From an uncultured Collinsella sp. (GTDB lineage Bacteria > Actinomycetota > Coriobacteriia > Coriobacteriales > Coriobacteriaceae), in NCBI GenBank assembly GCA_902492825.1, contig CABUMZ010000089.1, positions 1-8,240 of the forward strand: a stretch of DNA of 8,240 nt. Reading direction: 5' to 3'. Numbering within the stretch: position 1 is the first letter of the stretch; each line of letters begins with the position of its first letter. The position numbers and the translations under genes are program-made. Of the stretch, positions 1 to 5,510 are shown piece by piece. The notes under the pieces are model-generated. The model saw only the letters and a program-made list of their open reading frames with translations. It was not told the DNA's origin and did not search any database.

Positions 1-1
1 C

Positions 2-1456
2 GCGTTCGCGAGCCGCAAGTACACGTTTGAGGCGCAGCGTGAGAGTGCTTCGACCGCGTGGCCCAAGGTGCCCTTTACCGAGCAGATGCGCGAGGAGGGC
101 TACACCATCCTGTGCCCGCAGATGGCGCCGATTCACTTTGACCTGGTCAAAGAGGTGTTCCGCGGTGCCGGCTACAACTTGGAGCTGCTGCCCTCGACCG
201 ACCACGATGCCGTCGAGGCTGGCCTGCGCTACGTGAACAATGACATTTGCTATCCGTCGATCCTGGTGACGGGCCAGATTATGGAGGCCATCGAGAGCGG
301 TCGGTACGACCTGTCCAAGACGGCCGTGGTTATCAGCCAGACCGGCGGCGGCTGCCGTGCCACCAACTACATCGCACTCATCCGCAAGGCCCTGCGCGAG
401 AGCGGCCACCCCGAGATCCCGGTGATCTCGCTTTCGGCCGTGGCGCTCGGCGAGGACAACCCCGGCTTTAAGATTACGCCGGCACTGCTTAAGCAGGCAG
501 TCTACGCAGTGCTCTTTGGTGACGTCATGATGCAGATGCTCTATCGTTGCCGCCCGTACGAGGCCACGCCCGGTGCCGCCAACGCACTCTACGAGGAGTA
601 CATGGCGCGCGCCCGCAAGCTGGCGCCTAAGTTCAACAGGCACAACTACACCAAGTTGTGCCGCGAGGCCATCCGCGCGTTCGACACCATGCCGCTTGTG
701 GGCGAGGGTACCAAGCCGCGCGTGGGCGTGGTTGGCGAGATCCTGGTCAAGTTCCATCCCACGGCCAACAACCACGTGGTCGATGTCATTGAGCGCGAGG
801 GCTGCGAGGCCGTGGTACCGGGCCTACTCGACTTCTTCCTGTACTCCATGAGCAACGCCGAGCTGCAGAAGGACGAGTTGGGAAGCTCCGCTACCACGCG
901 CGCTGGTATGCAGGCGCTCATTAAGCTGGTGGACTGGATGCGCACGCCGGTGGAGGAGATGCTCGAGAAGTCCCGCCGCTTCGAGGCGCCCGAGCGCATT
1001 GGCACCATGGCGGACAAGGCTCGTACGGTGCTTTCGGTGTGCAACAACATGGGCGAAGGCTGGCTGCTCACGGCCGAGATGCTCGACCTGATCGACCACG
1101 GCGCACCCAACATTATCTGCACGCAGCCCTTTGCGTGCCTGCCCAACCACGTAGTGGGTAAGGCCGTGATCAAGGAGCTGCGCCGCCAGCATCCCGAGAG
1201 CAACATTGTCGCGGTGGACTACGACCCCGGTGCGTCCGAGGTCAACCAGCTCAACCGCATTAAGCTCATGATCAGCGTGGCCAAGGAAAACATGCGCGCC
1301 GGCAAGGGCTTTAAGCTCGAGAAGGTGGCGCCGCTCGCGATGGACGAGGTCACCGGCCAGATGCGTGCCCACGATGGCTGCGTGAGCTGCGGCTCGGTCG
1401 ACGAGAGTGCCGTGGCGTCGGTCGCTGAGCGCCTGGGACGCGGCATTAAGAAGTAA
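2..1456 (+). CDS. 2-hydroxyacyl-CoA dehydratase/activase-type protein, C-terminal part (5' end outside window)
   Basis: The reading frame is open from the first bases of the window to TAA at 1454-1456, giving 484 residues with no start of its own. The GTG at 68 lies inside the frame and coding character continues upstream of it, so it is not the start. The sequence resembles the C-terminal region of the large (about 1400-residue) proteins that join BadF/BcrA-type activase ATPase domains to a DUF2229/COG3580-COG3581 region related to 2-hydroxyacyl-CoA dehydratase subunits. Conserved cysteines are visible: NNDICYPS (Cys at 248), QTGGGC (Cys at 353), ICTQPFACLPNHV (Cys at 1118 and 1135) and CVSCGS near the end (Cys at 1379 and 1388). 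These could bind an iron-sulfur cluster, as in relatives. The true substrate of the fused proteins is not known to me, so dehydratase activity is a family label only. A strong terminator follows 30 bases after the stop. Confidence 0.85.
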   Translation, partial: AFASRKYTFEAQRESASTAWPKVPFTEQMREEGYTILCPQMAPIHFDLVKEVFRGAGYNLELLPSTDHDAVEAGLRYVNNDICYPSILVTGQIMEAIESGRYDLSKTAVVISQTGGGCRATNYIALIRKALRESGHPEIPVISLSAVALGEDNPGFKITPALLKQAVYAVLFGDVMMQMLYRCRPYEATPGAANALYEEYMARARKLAPKFNRHNYTKLCREAIRAFDTMPLVGEGTKPRVGVVGEILVKFHPTANNHVVDVIEREGCEAVVPGLLDFFLYSMSNAELQKDELGSSATTRAGMQALIKLVDWMRTPVEEMLEKSRRFEAPERIGTMADKARTVLSVCNNMGEGWLLTAEMLDLIDHGAPNIICTQPFACLPNHVVGKAVIKELRRQHPESNIVAVDYDPGASEVNQLNRIKLMISVAKENMRAGKGFKLEKVAPLAMDEVTGQMRAHDGCVSCGSVDESAVASVAERLGRGIKK

Positions 1457-1486
1457 CTGGCCTGCTTTGGGCTAGATATGAGACAA

Positions 1487-1521
1487 ACGGGCGGTAGCCG
1501 TACCGGCTACCGGCCGTTTTT
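1487..1521 (+). terminator. Intrinsic terminator after the dehydratase-family gene
   Basis: A 13-bp stem (1487-1499 with 1505-1517, one G-G mismatch) closes on the 5-base loop GTACC and runs directly into TTTTT. It begins 30 bases after the stop codon. The stem is very GC-rich, as expected for a rho-independent terminator. Confidence 0.9.
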
Positions 1522-1872
1522 GCTGGACATATGTTGCGTAAATCGTTTTGTCGCAGCCTTCTGTGCACTCGAATTTCGGAAGTGCGGGAAAAAACGCGAA
1601 CCTCCTGAGCACACCGCCTTTTTAGACTCTCACGACCTGCGGTTTTGTTGTAAAAAAAGCCGGTCTGGTCGGCGAATCCCGATTTTTCCCCGCACTTCCG
1701 AAAACAGCGGTTCAGCAGCGTCAAAAAATGCCCTCAAAATCGAGAGTTAATGAACAGATGTAGCCGTTCGCCGCAAATTACCGTCCGTTTATAGAACCCA
1801 CCCCCAGCGTGCAGTCCCCTTACGGTTGAATAAATACACATCTATGGAATTACGTAAGAGAGGACTGTTCCT
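1522..1872. other. Gene-free spacer between the dehydratase-family gene and the 3-hydroxyacyl-CoA dehydrogenase
   Basis: Apart from the inverted repeat at 1574-1703, this spacer shows no credible coding region. It is visibly richer in A and T than the flanking genes. A palindrome ACATATGT lies at 1527-1534. A weak promoter-like pair, TTCGCC (1767-1772) and TATAGA (1790-1795), is 17 bases apart and could serve the downstream gene, but both boxes are poor matches. The final bases hold a good Shine-Dalgarno, AGAGAGGA at 1857-1864. Confidence 0.5.
1574..1703. repeat. 130-nt imperfect inverted repeat, probable dispersed intergenic element
   Basis: Two 50-base arms (1574-1623 and 1654-1703) are reverse complements of each other at about 41 of 51 aligned columns, with one gap in each arm. 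The outer 15 bases (TTTCGGAAGTGCGGG and its complement) match perfectly. An A5/T5 tract follows, then a diverged section, and both arms end in T5/A5 next to a 30-base loop (1624-1653). The arm ends are therefore best conserved. Nothing here resembles a transposase, tRNA or rRNA. The symmetry is far longer than a terminator or operator needs, and a proper terminator already lies upstream at 1487. It may be a REP/MITE-like or structured-RNA element; copy number in the genome cannot be judged from this window. Confidence 0.7.
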
Positions 1873-2832
1873 ATGAGCTACAAGACCGTTTGTGTTGCCG
1901 GCGGCGGCGTGTTAGGAAGCCAGATTGCCTTTCAGGCTGCCTACTGCGGCTTTGATGTAACGATTTGGCTGCGCAGCGAGGGCAGCATCGGCCGCACCCA
2001 GCCCAAGATCGATCATGTGCGCGAGGAGTACATCGCGGCAATCGAGGGTATGGCGGACGGTACGGGCGAGTGGTGTGCCGGTATCGCCGATAGCGACCAG
2101 ACCTTCGACAGGGAGGCGGCGCTCGCCGCCGTTGAGCGTGCCTACTCCACACTCAAGCTGGAGCTCGACCTCGCCAAGGCCGTTGCCGACGCCGACTTGG
2201 TCATCGAGTCTATGGCCGAGGACACACAGGCAAAGATCGACTTCTACAAGAAGCTCGCCCCGGTTCTGCCGCAAAAGACCGTCATCGTGACGAACTCCTC
2301 TACGCTGCTGCCGAGCACCTTTGCCAAGTACACTGGTCGCCCCGAGAAGTACCTGTCGCTGCACTTTGCCAACTCCATCTGGAAGAACAACATGACCGAG
2401 GTCATGGCCCAGGACCAGACCGACAAGCGCTATTTCGACGAGCTCGTCGACTTCGCCAACGACATTCGCATGCTGGCACTTCCCGTCAACAAGGAAAAGA
2501 ACGGTTACCTGCTCAACTCTATGCTGGTGCCGTGGCTGCTCTCGGGCCTTGACCTGTATGTCTCGGGCGTGAGTGACCCCAAGAGCATCGACCTCGCATG
2601 GACGCGCGGCACCGGCGCTCCCAAGGGCCCGTTCCGCGTATTCGACACGGTGGGCATCCAGACGGCCTACAACATCGTCATGCAGTATCAGAAGGTCCCG
2701 GGCCTGGTGAGCCCGCTGCTCAAAAAGATGATGATGCCCTACAACTTTAAGGCCATGGCATCCGTCCTCAAGCAGATGCTCGACGAAGGCAAGCTGGGCG
2801 AAAGCTCGGGCGAGGGCTTCTTCAAGTACTAA
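1873..2832 (+). CDS. 3-hydroxyacyl-CoA dehydrogenase family protein
   Basis: This complete 319-residue cytoplasmic enzyme should oxidise or reduce a 3-hydroxyacyl-CoA with NAD(H), as in fatty-acid beta-oxidation or butanoate-type metabolism. The N-terminal Rossmann domain opens with VAGGGVLGSQ (Gly10, Gly12, Gly15 form GxGxxG). The family signature follows: NSST at 141-144, then LHFANSIWKNNMTEV at 163-177 with candidate catalytic His164 and Glu176, and GYLLNSML with Asn215. The C-terminal 3HCDH domain ends in GKLGESSGEGFFKY, matching the usual GKLGxKxGxGFY-type ending. The length suits a stand-alone dehydrogenase without a fused hydratase. The ATG at 1873 is set by AGAGAGGA 8 bases upstream. 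No thiolase, crotonase or acyl-CoA dehydrogenase gene adjoins it, and it is bounded by a repeat and a terminator, so it is probably monocistronic. The residues around the catalytic His (ANSIWKNN rather than FNPVPxMxL) suggest a non-canonical substrate. Confidence 0.92.
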   Translation: MSYKTVCVAGGGVLGSQIAFQAAYCGFDVTIWLRSEGSIGRTQPKIDHVREEYIAAIEGMADGTGEWCAGIADSDQTFDREAALAAVERAYSTLKLELDLAKAVADADLVIESMAEDTQAKIDFYKKLAPVLPQKTVIVTNSSTLLPSTFAKYTGRPEKYLSLHFANSIWKNNMTEVMAQDQTDKRYFDELVDFANDIRMLALPVNKEKNGYLLNSMLVPWLLSGLDLYVSGVSDPKSIDLAWTRGTGAPKGPFRVFDTVGIQTAYNIVMQYQKVPGLVSPLLKKMMMPYNFKAMASVLKQMLDEGKLGESSGEGFFKY

Positions 2833-2833
2833 C

Positions 2834-2871
2834 AATGATCCCTCGGGGACGGAGGAAAACGGATCATTTTT
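2834..2871 (+). terminator. Hairpin terminator after the dehydrogenase gene
   Basis: AATGATCC (2834-2841) pairs perfectly with GGATCATT (2861-2868) and the T run reaches 2871. The 19-base loop is long and purine-rich, with a possible inner CCTC/GAGG pairing. It begins 1 base after the TAA. It is AT-richer than the other terminators here, and the long loop suggests it may also be a member of a repeated intergenic family. Confidence 0.65.
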
Positions 2872-2886
2872 GGTCGCCAGCAGTGA

Positions 2887-3390
2887 GAAGATGGACCCAG
2901 AAATAGAAAGGAGTGGCAATGGGCCGGCTCGGGCTTTGAGGACAAGCTGCTGCAAGCCCAGGGCGATTTCTCGCTCAATGCAGGCCAGCACAGCGTGACG
3001 TATCTGCCGAGTTCTGACACGGCAACGACCGGTCGCTACCAGGTGCTGCTGTACGACAACAACTTTGGTGCGGCCGAAAGCTATCCCAAGTTCGACTGGG
3101 GCCAGCTGGGCGCCGGGGTGGTGACCGACTACAGCCGCGGCACGCATTCGTTTGGACGCATCTTTACGGTGGATGAGGTGGCGTGCACCTACGAGCTCGA
3201 AGACCAGATCGCGGTGCCGTTCTCGGGCTACGTCAGCAGTGCGCAGCGCGTCGGCAATTCGAACAGCATGCTCGTGGCATCGGGCATGGCCAAGACCTTT
3301 ATCGAGTACGACCGCTACGGACTGCCCATCGCCACCTACGAGATGGAAGCCGAAAAGTACATCTACCGCGTGTACAAGTGCGACCTGTAG
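2887..3390 (+). pseudogene. Aryl-sulfate sulfotransferase remnant, 5'-truncated
   Basis: The frame is open from after a stop at 2884-2886 to TAG at 3388-3390 (167 residues) and looks like only the C-terminal part of an arylsulfotransferase (ASST) family beta-propeller enzyme, normally around 500-600 residues. Family-like stretches are GQHSVTYL followed by VLLYDNNFGAAES, then RVGNSNSMLVASGMAKTFIEYD and the ending YIYRVYKCDL. Such enzymes move a sulfate group between phenolic compounds and usually act outside the membrane. The His in GQH (residue 35 of the open frame) might be the active-site His, judged only by distance from the C-terminus. No signal peptide, N-terminal domain or well-placed start is present: the first in-frame candidate is GTG at 2995 without a convincing Shine-Dalgarno. 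Homology seems to begin near 2908. I infer a decayed gene whose 5' portion was deleted, next to the hairpin at 2834. Confidence 0.7.
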
Positions 3391-3492
3391 GGCCGCGCTT
3401 AGGGTTGACCAATGGAGTATGAAAACACGCCGTTCGCCGATGCCCCCTCCGCGAGTGGCAGCCATATGGTTTGATGTCAGAAGCATATAGTT

Positions 3493-3512
3493 GTCGCCAG
3501 CCTGCTGGCGAC
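3493..3512 (+). promoter_or_regulatory. Perfect 8-bp hairpin upstream of the leader ORF
   Basis: GTCGCCAG (3493-3500) and CTGGCGAC (3505-3512) are exact reverse complements around a CCTG loop. No T run follows, so it is not a standard terminator. A possible -10 box TATAGT lies at 3486-3491, with no good -35. If transcription starts farther upstream, the hairpin sits in the 5' leader 15 bases before the Shine-Dalgarno at 3528. It may be an operator or an mRNA-stability structure. Confidence 0.5.
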
Positions 3513-3540
3513 GTTCCCCCTGATATCGGAGGTTCCAGGT

Positions 3541-3579
3541 ATGTTTCGCGCTCCGTTAAACAACTATCGGTTGGGCTAA
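3541..3579 (+). CDS. Putative 12-codon leader peptide (MFRAPLNNYRLG)
   Basis: ATG at 3541 is preceded by GGAGG at 3528-3532 with the ideal 8-base gap, the best ribosome-binding site in this stretch. The frame stops at TAA 3577-3579 after 12 codons, one base before the ATG of the 149-residue protein at 3581. That larger gene has no Shine-Dalgarno of its own, so ribosomes finishing the short ORF probably re-initiate on it. The peptide has no run of one amino acid of the kind seen in attenuation leaders. An alternative is that the short ORF is the true 5' end of the larger gene after a frameshift, but the hydrophobic N-terminus starting at 3581 argues against that. Confidence 0.45.
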   Translation: MFRAPLNNYRLG

Positions 3580-3580
3580 C

Positions 3581-4030
3581 ATGGGTCGCCGTGCTATTTC
3601 GATAACCCTTGCAGTGGTCTGCCTGGCTGTGCTCCTGGGCGCTACAGGGCTGTTTGCTATAAGCCGAGAAACGTCCTACATGCAGGAATGCGCTTCCGAA
3701 GGGTTTGCCATTGATGGTTTCTATCGGGATGACAAAACGAGTCGGGAAACCCTGGCTTTTCTTGAGGAGGACAACTGTCGATGGCAGCTGGTCGATCAAG
3801 ACGGAATCTGCACAGACGGGCGGTTTAAGCGTACGGATGACCCCAACATCCTGATATTAAAGAAGGAAAACGGCGAAGAATTCGGGACGGTCCACGTCGC
3901 GTATATGTCACGCCGACGCGAGCAGGGCCAGCTCTATCTATTTAGAGATGGCGAAGTGACCCGATTTTATCTGGTGAGCACCAAACCTGCGTTTACGGTG
4001 GAGTCGGGCGATGTCGATCTGGACAGTTGA
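3581..4030 (+). CDS. Membrane-anchored protein of unknown function
   Basis: I do not recognise this 149-residue protein. It starts MGRR and continues with a hydrophobic segment at about residues 6-27, either an uncleaved anchor or a signal peptide, leaving about 120 residues outside the membrane. There is no lipobox. The exported part is polar, with four cysteines in all (Cys14, 37, 66, 77); the last three could form disulfides. Beta-strand-like stretches include CRWQLVDQDGICTDGRF, NILILKK and GQLYLFRDGEVTRFYLV, so a small beta-sheet fold is plausible. Translation appears coupled to the 12-codon ORF ending one base upstream. Codon use is less biased than in the neighbours, with ATA, TTA and CGA codons, which suggests recent acquisition or low expression. 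It is followed by a hairpin shared with the convergent DUF389 gene. Confidence 0.7.
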   Translation: MGRRAISITLAVVCLAVLLGATGLFAISRETSYMQECASEGFAIDGFYRDDKTSRETLAFLEEDNCRWQLVDQDGICTDGRFKRTDDPNILILKKENGEEFGTVHVAYMSRRREQGQLYLFRDGEVTRFYLVSTKPAFTVESGDVDLDS

Positions 4031-4050
4031 TTCACGGCAATAAAACAGCG

Positions 4051-4081
4051 AGCGGGGCGCGGGTATGAACTGCACCCCGCT
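4051..4081. terminator. Hairpin between convergent genes, likely bidirectional terminator
   Basis: AGCGGGGCGC (4051-4060) pairs with GCACCCCGCT (4072-4081) with one mismatch across an 11-base loop. It lies in the 125-base gap between two convergent stop codons. Read on the minus strand, the stem is followed within a few bases by TTTTA, giving a reasonable terminator for the DUF389 gene. On the plus strand only ATTTG follows, so function in that direction is weaker. Confidence 0.6.
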
Positions 4082-4155
4082 ATTTGCTCGTGTCCGTATT
4101 GCGTCTGCGCCTCGTCATAACTTGCGTCTGTGTGAGCATTCATCCCGCGCCGGCA

Positions 4156-5295
4156 TCACTTCACATCGAACTCCACGCGATCGAGCTCGGGCACATTGAG
4201 GTCGATGAGCTTGCGGGCGATGTGACGGTCGTGTGCCCCAAGCGTCTCGCCTGTCGTCACATGGGCGACAATCTCGCGCTCGACGATGCCTTCCTCATCG
4301 CCTTCGGTGGCCGAGGTTTCGACGGCGACGGTGTAATCCCTAAAGCCTGGCAGCACCGCGGCAAGCTCGCGCGTGGTTTCGGTGACGCCGTAGCCGTCCT
4401 GCACGCCGGACTGCGCCGAGCCAATAGACCCCGCCGTCATGACGATGCAGGGGATGGCAAAGACTACCGTGCCCACAATGATGCGGCGGCGCACCTTGCG
4501 TGATAGCTCGTCGACCTCGGCATCTTCCTCGGCAGTCACAATGCCGTCGCCGTTGAGGTCGCGCTTGAGCGGCACGCGCAGAAGAAGCAGAACGGCTTCG
4601 GCCGCGAGTGCGATAAAGACCACGTTGATGCCAAACTCGTAAAGCGCCGAGAGAAACAGTGACCCGCTTGCGATGGCGATGCCATAGCCCGCCGCGCACA
4701 GGGGCGGCATGAGCGCGGTCGCCACAGCCACCCCGGCGATGAGCGTGGCGGGTTCCTGGTCGCGCGAGTTGCCCAGGCCACCCGCAAAGCCGCCCGCGAG
4801 CGCGACGGCAAGGTCCCACACGGTGGGCGTCGAGTTGTCGACGATGGCGGCCGTGGCGGTGCCAAGGGGCGAGAGCTTAAAATACAGCGTGGACGTGACC
4901 AGGCAAAAGGCCATCTGTAGAGCCAAGCCCGCGACGGCTTCGACGGTAATCTCGCGGTCGAGCGTGGCGATGCCGTATGCCATGGCAAGGACCGAGCCCA
5001 TGAGCGGGCAGATGAGCATGGCGCCTACAATGGCGATATCCGAGTCGATATCGAGGCCGATGCTCGCGATCAACATGGCAATGATCAAGATGCATAAGTG
5101 TGAGCCAGTCAGGCGCGCCCCGTTTACAAAGCGCTTGCGAATCACGTGATAGGGCGCGCGTCCCTCGCGAATGTTGAATGCCCGCTTTAGAAAGCGGCTT
5201 GCGTTCTCCATGGCCTCGCTGTGGGCGGGGCGGATGCCATGGCGCCGATGATGGCGCTCGCGCAGTCGCTTGAGCTGTTGTTTATCGAGTTCCAT
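4156..5295 (-). CDS. DUF389 family integral membrane protein with EF-hand-like loop
   Basis: This 379-residue protein belongs to the DUF389 family, of unproven function. The signature SHLCILIIAMLIASIGLDID followed by IVGAMLICPLMGSVLAMAYG (about residues 65-108) is typical. Further membrane segments lie at about 117-140, 160-175, 185-210, 215-240 and 272-290. Between the last two is a polar linker with DLNGDGIVTAEE (246-257), which fits the 12-residue EF-hand calcium loop (D1, N3, D5, G6, V8, E12). The C-terminal 80 residues are polar. ATG at 5295 is chosen because GAGGTGG precedes it and the arginine/lysine-rich start suits an inside N-terminus. The open frame extends 129 codons further upstream to 5682, but that stretch reads as low-quality sequence and crosses the neighbour's terminator. 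The gene appears monocistronic, with its own promoter. Confidence 0.88.
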   Translation of the reverse strand: MELDKQQLKRLRERHHRRHGIRPAHSEAMENASRFLKRAFNIREGRAPYHVIRKRFVNGARLTGSHLCILIIAMLIASIGLDIDSDIAIVGAMLICPLMGSVLAMAYGIATLDREITVEAVAGLALQMAFCLVTSTLYFKLSPLGTATAAIVDNSTPTVWDLAVALAGGFAGGLGNSRDQEPATLIAGVAVATALMPPLCAAGYGIAIASGSLFLSALYEFGINVVFIALAAEAVLLLLRVPLKRDLNGDGIVTAEEDAEVDELSRKVRRRIIVGTVVFAIPCIVMTAGSIGSAQSGVQDGYGVTETTRELAAVLPGFRDYTVAVETSATEGDEEGIVEREIVAHVTTGETLGAHDRHIARKLIDLNVPELDRVEFDVK

Positions 5296-5341
5296 GTCCA
5301 CCTCGTTCTGGCACGTGCCGCGTATCCCGCCCGTCGTCTTT

Positions 5342-5370
5342 ACTCTACACCGCGTTGAGCGAGGTGTCAG
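5342..5370 (-). promoter_or_regulatory. Putative sigma-70-type promoter for the DUF389 gene
   Basis: On the minus strand, CTGACA (complement of 5365-5370) and TAGAGT (complement of 5342-5347) are separated by 17 bases. They match the consensus at 5 of 6 and 4 of 6 positions. The predicted start would give a 5' leader of roughly 40 bases before ATG at 5295. An imperfect dyad, TGACCTGGAAGTCA (5382-5395), lies just upstream of the -35 box and could bind a regulator. Confidence 0.45.
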
Positions 5371-5446
5371 ACAGGGTTTGTTGACCTGGAAGTCAGGCCA
5401 ATCGGCATGACTAAAAACGCCGTGAGGATCATAAGAGTCAAATAGA

Positions 5447-5485
5447 CAAAAAAGCGCGGGGCCGGATGGTCTCCGACCCCGCGCT
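5447..5485 (-). terminator. Intrinsic terminator of the OPT transporter gene
   Basis: Read on the minus strand, a 14-bp GC-rich stem (5485-5472 with 5466-5453, one mismatch) with a 5-base loop runs directly into TTTTTT. It starts 25 bases past the transporter stop codon and separates this gene from the DUF389 gene. Confidence 0.92.
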
Positions 5486-5510
5486 CTGCACGGGTGCGTT
5501 GTTATTGGGT

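Noticed and set aside
68..70. GTG as the start of the first gene
   Set aside because: The same frame stays open with coding character to the window edge, and family members are far longer, so the gene begins outside the window.
1478..1750. 90-codon plus-strand frame over the inverted repeat
   Set aside because: It starts inside the terminator stem without a ribosome-binding site, and its translation simply follows the palindrome. The palindromic DNA explains the sequence better than protein coding.
1912..3486. 524-codon open frame on the minus strand
   Set aside because: It is antisense to the dehydrogenase and the ASST remnant and crosses their terminator. Its composition is typical of a shadow frame.
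2873..3501. 9-base direct repeat GTCGCCAGC at 2873-2881 and 3493-3501 flanking the ASST remnant, as possible insertion target duplication
   Set aside because: The second copy is half of a perfect hairpin, no mobile-element gene lies between them, and a 9-base match can arise by chance in GC-rich DNA.
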